Shown here one piece after another: positions 8,338 through 16,786 of a stretch of DNA of 61,007 nt. Below the pieces are notes generated by a model. The model worked only from the letters and a program-made list of their open reading frames with translations, was not told the origin of the DNA and ran no database searches. The stretch is from Streptomyces mutomycini (GTDB lineage: Bacteria; Actinomycetota; Actinomycetes; Streptomycetales; Streptomycetaceae), in assembly GCF_001700505.1 (NCBI RefSeq), contig NZ_MAPV01000078.1, forward strand, positions 1 through 61,007, given 5' to 3'. Made by a program: the position numbers and the translations under genes. Numbering within the stretch: position 1 is the first letter of the stretch; each line of letters starts with the position of its first letter.

Positions 8338-9830
8338 CCGGCGCCGCCCCGGACGTGTGGCTGGGAATCGACCTGGGCACCCAGGGAGTCCGTGCGGTCG
8401 CCGTGACCTCGGACGGCCGGCTGCTCGGCACGGGATCGTCGCCGCTGACCAGTCACCGGCGGGGCGAACGCCATGAACAGGACCCGCAACAGTGGTGGAG
8501 CGCGGTCTGCTCGGCCGTCGGGCAGACCTGCGCCGCAGGCGCCGATCCACGCCGTATCCGGGCGGTGGCCGTCGACGCGACCTCGGGAACCGTCACTCTG
8601 ACCGACCGGCACGGCCGGTGCGTGACCCCCGGCCTCATGTACGACGACGGCCGCGCCACCGTGGAGGCGGAGCAGGTCAACGCGCTCGGCGAAGAGCAGT
8701 GGGCCAAGGCCGGCTACCGGCGGATGCAGCGGTCCTGGGGGCTTCCCAAGCTCCGCTGGATGCTCGACCGGTACCCGCACGCGGTGGCGGACGGCTGGCG
8801 CCTCGCCCACCAGAACGACGTGATCAACCGCAGGCTCGTCGGGCACGACGTGCCCACCGACACCAGCAACGCCCTCAAGTCCGGGGCCGACGCGGCGACG
8901 GTGACCTGGCCCGAGCAGGTGTTCGCCGAGCTGGCGATCCCCACGGGGGTCCTGCCCGGTCTGGTGGTGCCCGGCACGGTGGTCGGCGAGGTGTGCGCCG
9001 GTGCCGCGGCCGAGTGCGGGCTCGTCCCCGGCATTCCCGTGGTCGCGGGGATGACCGACGGCTGTGCCGCCCAACTCGGCTCCGGGGCGACCGCGGTCGG
9101 CAGCTGGAACTCGGTCCTGGGCACCACACTCGTCCTCAAGGGCGTCACCGAGGACCTGCTGCATGATCCGAGCGGCATCGTCTACTCCCACCGGTCCCCC
9201 TCCGGTCACTGGCTGCCCGGTGGCGCCTCCAGCACCGGGGCGGGCCTGGTCGCACGGGAGTTCGCGGGCGCCGGCCTGGACCGGCTGACCGACGAGGCGG
9301 CTCCCCTGCTGCCCACCGGCCTGCTGCGCTATCCGCTGGTCTCACCCGGGGAGCGGTTCCCCTTCGTCGCCCCGGACGCCGTCGCGTTCAGCAGCCGCGA
9401 ACCGGCGGGCCGCGCCGAGGACTTCGCCGCACTGATGCAGGGCGTCGCGTATCTCGAACGCCTGTGCTTCGACTACCTGGACCTGCTCGGCGCCCCCACC
9501 GACGGGACGGTCGTCCTCACCGGCGGCGCGACCCGTAACCCGGTGTGGAACCAGCTGCGCGCCGATGTGCTGCGCCGGCCACTGTCCCTGCCCCTCCATG
9601 CCCAGCCCGCGCTCGGCATGGCCGTACTCGCCGCGTCCTCCTGTGGGGGTGCGGGCGGTCTGGACCGTGCCGCCGCCGCGATCGTACGGCCCGGCCGGGT
9701 CCTGGAGCCGCGGTCCGTGCATCGGTCCGCCCATCAGGAGGGCTACGCCCGGCTTCTCGATCTGCTGGTCCAGCGCGGCTGGCTGTCCGAGACCGTCTCG
9801 GCCCACGCACGGGAAAGGACCGCGCCATGA
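8334..9830 (+). CDS. FGGY-family carbohydrate kinase (second of two, xylulokinase-like)
   Basis: A 498-residue kinase starting at GTG 8334 and overlapping the first kinase by four bases. The ATP loop is WLGIDLGTQGVRAVAVTSDG; the centre has YDDGRA and the C-terminal part VVLTGGATRNPVWNQLRADV, a common pattern in xylulokinase and related FGGY enzymes. Two kinases in one operon suggest either a bisphosphorylated intermediate or a branched substrate range. The distal histidine phosphatase could remove one phosphate again. Inference only. Confidence 0.92.
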   Translation: MTGAAPDVWLGIDLGTQGVRAVAVTSDGRLLGTGSSPLTSHRRGERHEQDPQQWWSAVCSAVGQTCAAGADPRRIRAVAVDATSGTVTLTDRHGRCVTPGLMYDDGRATVEAEQVNALGEEQWAKAGYRRMQRSWGLPKLRWMLDRYPHAVADGWRLAHQNDVINRRLVGHDVPTDTSNALKSGADAATVTWPEQVFAELAIPTGVLPGLVVPGTVVGEVCAGAAAECGLVPGIPVVAGMTDGCAAQLGSGATAVGSWNSVLGTTLVLKGVTEDLLHDPSGIVYSHRSPSGHWLPGGASSTGAGLVAREFAGAGLDRLTDEAAPLLPTGLLRYPLVSPGERFPFVAPDAVAFSSREPAGRAEDFAALMQGVAYLERLCFDYLDLLGAPTDGTVVLTGGATRNPVWNQLRADVLRRPLSLPLHAQPALGMAVLAASSCGGAGGLDRAAAAIVRPGRVLEPRSVHRSAHQEGYARLLDLLVQRGWLSETVSAHARERTAP

Positions 9831-10450
9831 GCCTTCATGTCTTCCTCGTCCGGCACGGGGAGAGCGTCTGGCACGAGGAGAACCGCTACGCCGGGATCAC
9901 CGACATCGACCTGTCCGAGAACGGCCACGTCCAGGCCGCCCTGCTCGCTTCCTGGGCGGGGCGGGCGGACCTCACGGCGGTGTGGTCCTCCCCGATGCGT
10001 CGCTGCCTGCAGACGGCGGAGGGGAGCGCGGCCCGCGCCGGTCTGCCGCTGTCGGTCGAACCACGGCTGCGCGAAGTCGATTTCGGCATCGCCGAGGGGA
10101 TGACCCGCGCCGAGATGCGGGAGCGCCTGCCGGGCACGCTCAAGGCATTCGAGGCCGATCCTGTGGGCAGCCACTTCCCACAGGGAGAGGATCCCGCCGC
10201 GGCCGCCGAACGCTGTGCCGGCTTCCTCGCCGGCCTGCGGGCCGGTCAGCGGGAGGGACGCGTCCTCGTCGTGGCCCACTCCACCGCGATCCGGCTCACT
10301 TTGTGCCGACTGCTCGGTGTGCCACTGCGGGACTACCGCCGTGTCTTCCCCCACCTGGCCAACTGCGCGCTCAACGAACTGATCCTCCGCGACGGCACAC
10401 CCTCCCTGCTGGCGCTGAACCAGCACGTGACCCCAGGAGTACCGGAGTGA
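9827..10450 (+). CDS. Histidine phosphatase family protein (phosphoglycerate-mutase-like)
   Basis: A 207-residue branch-1 histidine phosphatase. The catalytic loop LVRHGESVW is at residues 7-15, the acid region LREVDFGIAEGMT is central, and the second His motif is VVAHSTAIR. ATG 9827 overlaps the kinase stop (ATGA). Many such proteins are annotated as phosphoglycerate mutase but act as small-molecule phosphatases. Its place between kinases and a dehydrogenase makes a phosphosugar or phosphosugar-acid substrate likely. Confidence 0.88.
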   Translation: MSLHVFLVRHGESVWHEENRYAGITDIDLSENGHVQAALLASWAGRADLTAVWSSPMRRCLQTAEGSAARAGLPLSVEPRLREVDFGIAEGMTRAEMRERLPGTLKAFEADPVGSHFPQGEDPAAAAERCAGFLAGLRAGQREGRVLVVAHSTAIRLTLCRLLGVPLRDYRRVFPHLANCALNELILRDGTPSLLALNQHVTPGVPE

Positions 10451-11481
10451 CCACTATTCTCGCGGCCGGCGACCACTTCGTCCGCAGCTCCCTGTTCACC
10501 GACAGCCTCCGTCCGCTCGCGCCCGGAGCCGCCTTCCGTGAACTCACCCTGCCCTGGCCCGTCGAGCCCTTCGGTCCGGTGGCCGAGGTCCACGAGGCCT
10601 CCGGCACCGAGGAGCAGCTCATCGAGGCCCTGGACGGTGTGGACATCTGCGTGACCCAGATGGCACCGCTGACGGAACGGGTCCTCGACGCGAGCCCCGG
10701 GCTCCGCCTGTTCTGCGTCGGCCGGGGCGGCCCGGTCAACGCCAATCTCGCGGCGGCGACCCGGCACGGTGTCGCGGTCACCTTCGCCCCCGGCCGCAAC
10801 GCGACCGCCACCGCCGAGCACACGGTCGCCCTGATGCTTGCCGCGACCCGCCGCGTCCCCGAAACCCACCACGACCTCACCGGGGGCATCTGGCGGGGTG
10901 ACTACTACCGATACGACAGCGTCGGCCCCGAACTGGAGGGCAGCACGGTCGGCATCGTGGGATACGGCGCGATCGGCTCGCGGGTGGCCCGCATCGTCCG
11001 CGGTTTCGGTGCCCGTGTCCTGGTCGCCGACCCGTACGTCGGCGAGGCGGACCTGGGCCCTGCGGAACTGGTGGACCTCCCCGAACTGATGCGCCGCTCC
11101 TCCTTCGTCACCGTGCACGCCCGGGCCACCCCGAAGACCGAGGGGCTGCTCTCCCACGAGCTGATCGGGCTCATGCCTCCCGGCGGCGTTCTCGTCAACT
11201 GCGCCCGCGGCTCCCTGCTCGACTACGACGCCGTGTGCGACGCCCTGGACGAGGGACGGCTCTTCGGCGCCGCCTTCGACGTCTTCCCCGAGGAGCCGCT
11301 CCCGGCCGGCTCCCGGCTGCGGCGTACCCCCAACGTCGTCATGACCCCGCACCTGGCCGGCGCCAGCAAGCAGACCGCCCACAACGCGTCCGCTCTCGTG
11401 GCCGATGAGGTCGCCCGCTTCCTGGCGGGCCGCGCCCCGGCCCACTGCGCGAACCCGGAGGTGCTGCGGACCCAGCACTGA
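10447..11481 (+). CDS. D-isomer-specific 2-hydroxyacid dehydrogenase
   Basis: A 344-residue NAD(P)-dependent dehydrogenase of the SerA/PdxB/glyoxylate-reductase superfamily. The dinucleotide fold is GIVGYGAIGSRVARIVRGFG; the catalytic Arg is in NCARGSLLDYDAV, the Glu in FPEEPLP and the His in TPHLAGAS. GTG 10447 overlaps the previous stop. It is the last gene of the sugar operon. It may oxidise a 2-hydroxy (phospho)sugar acid, in analogy with erythronate-4-phosphate dehydrogenase; that is a guess from the neighbours. Confidence 0.9.
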   Translation: MTTILAAGDHFVRSSLFTDSLRPLAPGAAFRELTLPWPVEPFGPVAEVHEASGTEEQLIEALDGVDICVTQMAPLTERVLDASPGLRLFCVGRGGPVNANLAAATRHGVAVTFAPGRNATATAEHTVALMLAATRRVPETHHDLTGGIWRGDYYRYDSVGPELEGSTVGIVGYGAIGSRVARIVRGFGARVLVADPYVGEADLGPAELVDLPELMRRSSFVTVHARATPKTEGLLSHELIGLMPPGGVLVNCARGSLLDYDAVCDALDEGRLFGAAFDVFPEEPLPAGSRLRRTPNVVMTPHLAGASKQTAHNASALVADEVARFLAGRAPAHCANPEVLRTQH

Positions 11482-11525
11482 CGGGCACCCCAGGCGTTCT
11501 CCCCGCTCGGGCACCACCGGGTTCG

Positions 11526-11555
11526 CCCCGCGCTCGCCCCTCGGGCGTCGCGGGG
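11526..11555 (+). terminator. Hairpin terminator of the sugar operon
   Basis: CCCCGCG (11526-11532) pairs with CGCGGGG (11549-11555), with an inner CGCCC/GGGCG stem. It lies 44 bases after the dehydrogenase stop. There is no U-tract, as is usual for actinomycetes. Confidence 0.5.
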
Positions 11556-11599
11556 CCCACGGTGCGGCCCGGCTCACGACCCCGTGGAAAGGAAACCGC

Positions 11600-12769
11600 G
11601 TGCGCCGCGAACTCCGGACGTTCCGCTCCGTTCTCGTCGCCGGGATCAGTGTCCCGGCCTTCCTCCTTGCCGCCTCTTCCCCCGGCAACGCCGCCGAGGG
11701 TGACCGCGGCGGACGGCAGCCCGCGCTCCCGTCCTACGTACACGGCGGAGCCTGGCCGACCAGCCATCTGCAAGGGGTGACAGTGGACCGCAAACGCGGT
11801 TTCGTCTACTGGTCGTTCACCCAGAAGCTCGTCAAGACCGACCTCGGCGGCAAGGTCGTCGGGACCGTCGAGGGCCTCACCGGTCACCTCGGTGACATCG
11901 ACGTCGACGACCGGGACGGCAGGGTCTACGGATCGCTCGAGTACAAGGCGGCGGAGTCGTTCTACATCGCGGTCTTCGACGGCCGCGGGATCGACCGGGT
12001 GGGGATGAACGCCGAGCGGGACGGCGTCATGACCGCGGTCCATCTCGACGAGGTGGCAGCGGACTTCACCGCCGACATGGACGGCAACGGCGTCTTCGAC
12101 GGCGACACCGCCGCCACCCCTGACCACCGCTACGGATGCAGCGGCATCGACGGCGTGTCGTTCGGCCCCGGGTTCGGCGAGCGGGGCGGCAGGCAGACGC
12201 TGAAGGTCGCCTACGGCGTCTACTCCCACACCGGCAGGACCGACAACGACCACCAGGTGATCCTGGAGTACGACATCAGATCCTGGGGCAGGTACGCGCG
12301 GCCGCTCTCCCAGGACTCCCCCCACCACAGCGGCCCCGATCACCACGACGGCAAGTTCTTCGTCCACACCGGCAACACCACCTACGGCGTGCAGAACCTC
12401 CAGTACGACCCGTACACCAGGAACTGGATCATGGCGGTCTACAAGGGCAGGAAGGCGGGCTTCCCCAACTACTCCTTCTTCACCGTCGACGGCTCCGCCG
12501 AGCCGGTGCGCGGCGAGATCAAAGGACAGCCCGTGCCGGAGACCGGCCGTCTCCTCACGCTGCGCGACGCGGGTCTGCGCGACGACGCGACGGGCATCCG
12601 GGGCTGGGAGTTCCACGGCAGCTACGGCTTCGACGCGCTGGGCGACGGACGTTACTACGTGGCCGAGGGCCGGGCCGTGGAGAAGGACGGCGTCGTCCAG
12701 CAGGAGGGCGAGATCCGTCTGCACCGCTGGACGGGCGAGACCCCGGGACCGTTCGCCCCCCTCGGCTGA
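11600..12769 (+). CDS. Secreted protein of unknown function
   Basis: A 389-residue protein starting at GTG 11600 behind GGAAAGGAAACC. It has a Sec-type signal peptide (RRELRTFRSV, hydrophobic core, probable cleavage after GNAA, about residue 33). The mature protein has repeated short strands (GVTVDRKRGFVYWSFT, GDIDVDDRDGRVYGSLEY, QNLQYDPYTRNWIMAVYKG) suggestive of a beta-propeller or sialidase/arylesterase-like fold, and Asp-rich stretches (DMDGNGVFDGD) that could bind calcium. I do not recognise a named family. A terminator separates it from the sugar operon, so co-function is not implied. Confidence 0.8.
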   Translation: MRRELRTFRSVLVAGISVPAFLLAASSPGNAAEGDRGGRQPALPSYVHGGAWPTSHLQGVTVDRKRGFVYWSFTQKLVKTDLGGKVVGTVEGLTGHLGDIDVDDRDGRVYGSLEYKAAESFYIAVFDGRGIDRVGMNAERDGVMTAVHLDEVAADFTADMDGNGVFDGDTAATPDHRYGCSGIDGVSFGPGFGERGGRQTLKVAYGVYSHTGRTDNDHQVILEYDIRSWGRYARPLSQDSPHHSGPDHHDGKFFVHTGNTTYGVQNLQYDPYTRNWIMAVYKGRKAGFPNYSFFTVDGSAEPVRGEIKGQPVPETGRLLTLRDAGLRDDATGIRGWEFHGSYGFDALGDGRYYVAEGRAVEKDGVVQQEGEIRLHRWTGETPGPFAPLG

Positions 12770-12845
12770 CGGCCGCAGGACCGGACCTCGCCCACCCCGG
12801 CCACCGGCTGACGGCCACCGGACCGGGCCGTCGCCCATCCGGGCC
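12763..12845. repeat. Imperfect tandem repeat, about 42-base unit
   Basis: Two adjacent copies begin CGGCTGACGGCC at 12763 and 12805 and stay similar for about 40 bases (GGACCGG, then TCGCCCA, then CCGG). The first copy contains the stop codon of the secreted-protein gene, so the duplication created extra 3' sequence. The rest of 12770-12918 holds nothing I recognise. Confidence 0.5.
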
Positions 12846-12918
12846 GCCGATGAATACGTCCGCCGATCGCCCGGTCGGACCGCCGGCCCCGGACGGCGCG
12901 ATCGCCGCCTCGCCCGCC

Positions 12919-13620
12919 TCACTCCCTCCGCGGAAGTTGCCAGACCTCGTCGATCGCGTCGCCGGTCAGCACCTCGCGGGGGTCCCCCTGCCCCCGCAGC
13001 CGGCCCTCCTGGAGCAGCAGGACGTGGCCGGCGGACCTGGCCACCTCGAGGTCATGGGTCGCCTGCACGACCGTCACCCCCTCCTCCGTGACCTCGGCCA
13101 GCACATCGGCGATGAGCCGCTGAGCCGTCGCGTCGAGGCCGGTGGTGGGCTCGTCGAGCACGAGCAGATCCGCCTCCTGCGCCAACCCCTGCGCGACGAG
13201 GGCGCGCTGGCGCTGGCCCCCCGACAGCTCCCCCAGCTGCCGGTGGGCGAGGGAGCTGATGCCGAGCCGGCGCATACTCGTCTCCACGACGTCCAGGTCC
13301 CGCCGTGAGAGCCGTCGCCACGGCCCGCGCGCCCCCCACCTCCCCATCGCCACGGTGTCCCGCACGGTCAGCGGCAGCGCATCGGCCGCCCTGCTGCGCT
13401 GTGTCACGTACGCCGCCCGTCCGTCGGTCCGGCGCTCCACCTCACCCGCTGTTACCCGGATCACCCCGGCGATCACACCGAGCAGCGTGGACTTGCCCGA
13501 GCCGTTCGGTCCGACCACGGCGGTTGTGGTGAACGCCGGTATCCGCAGGGTCAGTTGATCAAGCACCGCACGGTTCGCATAACCGGCCGACACGCCGTCG
13601 AGCCCCACCTGTCGCTGCAT
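12919..13620 (-). CDS. aztA: Zinc ABC transporter ATP-binding protein AztA
   Basis: A 233-residue ATPase with Walker A VVGPNGSGKST, signature GELSGGQRQRALVAQGL, Walker B LLVLDEPTTGLD and switch His in QATHD. It fits the metal-type (ZnuC/AztA) ABC family. ATG 13620 follows GAGGCTCGGAG. It is divergent from aztB, and the Zur box between them should control both; a TACAAT at 13652-13647 on this strand looks like its -10 element. In the AztABCD system it energises zinc uptake. Confidence 0.9.
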   Translation of the reverse strand: MQRQVGLDGVSAGYANRAVLDQLTLRIPAFTTTAVVGPNGSGKSTLLGVIAGVIRVTAGEVERRTDGRAAYVTQRSRAADALPLTVRDTVAMGRWGARGPWRRLSRRDLDVVETSMRRLGISSLAHRQLGELSGGQRQRALVAQGLAQEADLLVLDEPTTGLDATAQRLIADVLAEVTEEGVTVVQATHDLEVARSAGHVLLLQEGRLRGQGDPREVLTGDAIDEVWQLPRRE

Positions 13621-13653
13621 CTCCGAGCCTCTTTCCGCCGTGCTTGATTGTAG

Positions 13654-13668
13654 TGATAATCATTTTCA
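13654..13668. promoter_or_regulatory. Zur box between aztA and aztB
   Basis: TGATAATCATTTTCA is a 7-1-7 near-palindrome that fits the Streptomyces Zur consensus TGAAAATGATTTTCA closely. It lies in the divergent promoter, 17 bases before the aztB start, between a TTGTAG (13648-13653) and a TAGTGT (13672-13677) that could be the aztB -35 and -10. Zinc-bound Zur there would block both directions. Confidence 0.85.
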
Positions 13669-13685
13669 TTGTAGTGTCCTGCCGC

Positions 13686-14579
13686 ATGGAATGGTTGATG
13701 GGCCCCTTCGAGGTGGCCTTTGTCCAACGGGCCCTGTGGGGCGGCATGCTCGTGTCGCTGATCTGCGCCCTGGCCGGTACGTGGGTCGTGCTGCGCGGCA
13801 TGGCGTTCTTCGGGGACGCGATGTCGCACGGCATGCTTCCCGGCATCGCCCTCGCCTCGCTGACGGGAGGCAACCTGCTCGTCGGCGCCGCCGTGAGCGC
13901 CGCCGTCATGGCTCTCGGCGTCAGCGTCGTCGGCCGGTCACCCCGGCTGTCGCAGGACACCAGCATCGGCCTGCTGTTCGTGGGGATGCTGTCGCTGGGC
14001 GTGATCATCGTGTCGCGTTCGCAGTCGTTCGCGGTCGACCTGACCGGGTTCCTCTTCGGTGACGTGCTCGCCGTGCGTCCGGCCGACCTGGCCTACCTCG
14101 GGGGCGCGCTGGTCATCGCACTGGTGATCTCCGTGCTCGGCTACCGGCCGTTCGTCGCGCTGGCCTTCGACGAGCGCAAGGCACACACGCTTGGGCTCCG
14201 GCCGCGCCTCGCACATGCGGCTCTGCTGGCCCTGCTCACACTGGCCATCGTCGCGTCGTTCCACGTGGTGGGGACGCTACTGGTCTTCGGCCTGCTGATC
14301 GCGCCGCCCGCAGCCGTGCTGCCGTGGGCCCGGCGCATCCCGGTGATCATGATCGGCGCCGCCTGCCTGGGAGCGAGCGCGACCTTCATCGGTCTGCTGC
14401 TCTCCTGGCACCTCCACACGGCTGCCGGGGCGAGCATCGCGGCGACGGCGGTCGTCCAGTTCCTGCTTTCCACCGCCGCCTCCGGCCTGCGCAACCGGTG
14501 GGTGCGCTCTGCCGCCGTGCCCGCGCCCGCCACCTCCACGACCCAACGCCCGCACATGGAATACGGACACCCGTCATGA
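13686..14579 (+). CDS. aztB: Zinc ABC transporter permease AztB
   Basis: A 297-residue membrane protein of the ABC-3 (ZnuB) family with about eight or nine hydrophobic segments. Characteristic stretches are LRGMAFFGDAMSHGMLPG (residues about 37-54) and HVVGTLLVFGLLIAPPAA. ATG 13686 has no Shine-Dalgarno; TAGTGT ends 8 bases upstream, so the mRNA may be leaderless. The frame is open further upstream, but that part would lie in the Zur box. Stop overlaps the aztD start (ATGA). Confidence 0.92.
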   Translation: MEWLMGPFEVAFVQRALWGGMLVSLICALAGTWVVLRGMAFFGDAMSHGMLPGIALASLTGGNLLVGAAVSAAVMALGVSVVGRSPRLSQDTSIGLLFVGMLSLGVIIVSRSQSFAVDLTGFLFGDVLAVRPADLAYLGGALVIALVISVLGYRPFVALAFDERKAHTLGLRPRLAHAALLALLTLAIVASFHVVGTLLVFGLLIAPPAAVLPWARRIPVIMIGAACLGASATFIGLLLSWHLHTAAGASIAATAVVQFLLSTAASGLRNRWVRSAAVPAPATSTTQRPHMEYGHPS

Positions 14580-15784
14580 CACCCAGGAAGATCCGAACCG
14601 CAACAGCACTCTCCTGCGCCGCCCTTGCCTGCTCCGGGCTGCTCGTCGGTTGCCAGAGCGACAGCGACACGAAGGCACCGCCGAAGGTCTCGGCGAAACC
14701 CCACGGGTACGTCGAGGGAGCCGAAGAAGCATCCGAGCAGCAGTCCCGGCTCGTACTCGCCGACGCGGGCACGGGTGCGGTCAGGGTCCTGGACCTGATC
14801 ACCGAGGACATCACCTCGCTCAAGGACGGCGACGGCGTACGAGGTCTGCGCACCGACGGCCGGTTCGCCTACCTGAGCGGCGCCGGCGGCACCCACGTCG
14901 TCGACACCGGTGCCTGGACGGTGGATCACGGCGACCACGTCCACTACTACCGTGCCGCCGTTCGAGACGTGGGACGCATCGCGGGTCCGGACGCCGCCCA
15001 CATCCACAGCGATCAGGCGGTCACCGCGGTGTCCGCACAGGAGGGCGGCACCCGGCTGCTGGACCGCGGGAAGCTCGAGGCCGGCACCGTCCCCCGTGCC
15101 GGCGAGCTCACCGGCGCGGGAAGCGGGCCGGTCGTCCCCTACAGGGAACATCTGCTGGTCACCGGGGCGGGTGCCGGAGAGGACACCGTCGAGGTCCGCG
15201 ACCGGGAAGGCGTCCGGGTCATCGCGCTGAAGGAGCCGTGCGCCCAGGTGGGCGGCGAAGCCGTCACCCGCCGGGGCGTGGTCTTCGGGTGTGAGGACGG
15301 CGCGCTGCTGGTCAGCGAGGACAAAGGCACGTTCGAGGCGGAGAAGATCCCGTACGGCGCGGCGGTGAAGGACGCGGAGAGGGCGGTCGGCTTCCACCAC
15401 CGGGCGGGCAGCACCACGCTCGCGGCCAGGTCGGGAGACGACGCCGTCTGGGTCCTCGATGTCACCGACCGCGCCTGGACGCGCGTCGACACCGGCCCGG
15501 TCGTGGCCGCCAACACCGCCGGGGAGGGGTCTCCGCTGCTCGCGCTCGGCAAGGACGGGGTGCTCACCGCCTACGACATCGACACCGGGAAGAGCGTCGC
15601 GCGCAGGCAACTCCTGTCCGAGGGGGCCGAGTCGGCCTCGGTGGAGGTCGACTCCACCCGCGCGTACGTCAACGACGCCGCGGCCAGGAAGGTCTACGAG
15701 ATCGACTACAACGACCGGCTCCGGCTCGCTCGGACCTTCCCGCTCGGCTTCGCCCCGACGTACATGGTGGAGGCCGGCCGATGA
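14576..15784 (+). CDS. aztD: Periplasmic zinc chaperone AztD
   Basis: A 402-residue lipoprotein (lipobox LVGC) with a beta-propeller-like body. Its start overlaps aztB and its stop overlaps aztC (both ATGA). The mature N-terminus HGYVEGAEEASEQQSRLVL and the His-rich loop DHGDHVHYY (about residues 117-125) are typical of AztD, which hands zinc to the binding protein AztC. Repeated VLDVTDRAWT and AYDIDTGKSVA blades support the propeller. In diderms AztD is periplasmic; here it should be tethered to the outer face of the membrane. Confidence 0.88.
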   Translation: MTPRKIRTATALSCAALACSGLLVGCQSDSDTKAPPKVSAKPHGYVEGAEEASEQQSRLVLADAGTGAVRVLDLITEDITSLKDGDGVRGLRTDGRFAYLSGAGGTHVVDTGAWTVDHGDHVHYYRAAVRDVGRIAGPDAAHIHSDQAVTAVSAQEGGTRLLDRGKLEAGTVPRAGELTGAGSGPVVPYREHLLVTGAGAGEDTVEVRDREGVRVIALKEPCAQVGGEAVTRRGVVFGCEDGALLVSEDKGTFEAEKIPYGAAVKDAERAVGFHHRAGSTTLAARSGDDAVWVLDVTDRAWTRVDTGPVVAANTAGEGSPLLALGKDGVLTAYDIDTGKSVARRQLLSEGAESASVEVDSTRAYVNDAAARKVYEIDYNDRLRLARTFPLGFAPTYMVEAGR

Positions 15785-16737
15785 GCACCGGTTCCGCGAC
15801 CTTGCGCAGGCGCCGGGTGGCCGGGCGTCTTCTGCTCACCTCCCTGGCCGGCGTCCTGCTCCTGGGGGTGGTGAGCGGCTGCGCGGGCAGCGAGCGGGGC
15901 CGCCCCTCGGTGGTCGTCACCACGAACATCCTCGGCGACATCACCCGCAACGTCGTCGGCGACCAGGCCGAGGTGACCGTGCTGATGGAGGCCGGCGCCG
16001 ACCCGCACTCCTTCGGTGTCTCGGCCCCGCAGGCGGCGGCCGTCGAGCGGGCCGATCTGGTCGTCCACAACGGCCTCGGACTGGAGGAGAACGTGCTGCG
16101 CCATGTGGCGGCCGCCGAAGAGGCCGGCGTCCCCGTTCTGGCGGTCGGGGAGGCCGTCGATCCGATCACCTACACCACCGGGGAATCCGCCGACGAGCCC
16201 GATCCTCACTTCTGGACCGACCCTGAACGGGTCGGTGACGCGGCCGTGCTGATCGCTGATCAGGTCACCGAGCACGTGCGGGGCGTCGACAAGGACGTCG
16301 TCGGGAGGAACGCGTCCGCCTACGGATCGCAGGTCGCCGAACTGACCACGTGGATGCGGGAACAGTTCGACGAGATCCCCTCGGAACGCCGCCGGCTGGT
16401 GACCAACCACCATGTCTTCGGATATCTGGCCCAGCGCTTCGGGTTCCGGGTCGTGGGCGCTGTGATCCCGAGCGGGACCACCCTCGCCTCGCCGAGCGCG
16501 TCCGACCTCAAGTCCCTGGCCGACGCCATCGAGACGGCGGGGGTGAAGGCGATCTTCGCCGACTCCTCGCAACCGGACCGTCTGGCCCAGGTACTCCGAC
16601 GCGAGAGCGACATCGAGGTGGACGTCGTGCCGCTGTTCTCCGAATCCCTCACCACGAAGGGAGAGGGGGCGGCCACCTACCTGGAAATGATGCGCGCCAA
16701 CACCCGGTCCATAGCCACGGGACTGGGCACCGAATAG
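15781..16737 (+). CDS. aztC: Zinc ABC transporter substrate-binding lipoprotein AztC
   Basis: A 318-residue cluster A-I metal-binding protein with a basic leader and lipobox VSGC. Metal ligands can be seen: His in GADPHSFGVSAPQ, His in EPDPHFWTDP, His in TNHHVFGYLAQRFG, and Asp in IFADSSQPD. It lacks the long His-rich loop of ZnuA, consistent with the AztC type, which receives zinc from AztD. It overlaps aztD by four bases. Confidence 0.92.
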   Translation: MSTGSATLRRRRVAGRLLLTSLAGVLLLGVVSGCAGSERGRPSVVVTTNILGDITRNVVGDQAEVTVLMEAGADPHSFGVSAPQAAAVERADLVVHNGLGLEENVLRHVAAAEEAGVPVLAVGEAVDPITYTTGESADEPDPHFWTDPERVGDAAVLIADQVTEHVRGVDKDVVGRNASAYGSQVAELTTWMREQFDEIPSERRRLVTNHHVFGYLAQRFGFRVVGAVIPSGTTLASPSASDLKSLADAIETAGVKAIFADSSQPDRLAQVLRRESDIEVDVVPLFSESLTTKGEGAATYLEMMRANTRSIATGLGTE

Positions 16738-16741
16738 CCAC

Positions 16742-16766
16742 GCTGTCGCCGGTCATGAGCGACAGC
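16742..16766 (+). terminator. Intergenic hairpin between aztC and the second aztD-like gene
   Basis: GCTGTCGC (16742-16749) pairs perfectly with GCGACAGC (16759-16766) across a nine-base loop, four bases after the aztC stop. It may weaken transcription into the distal gene or protect the mRNA 3' end. Confidence 0.4.
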
Positions 16767-16786
16767 CATGGAGAGGAAAACACGAA

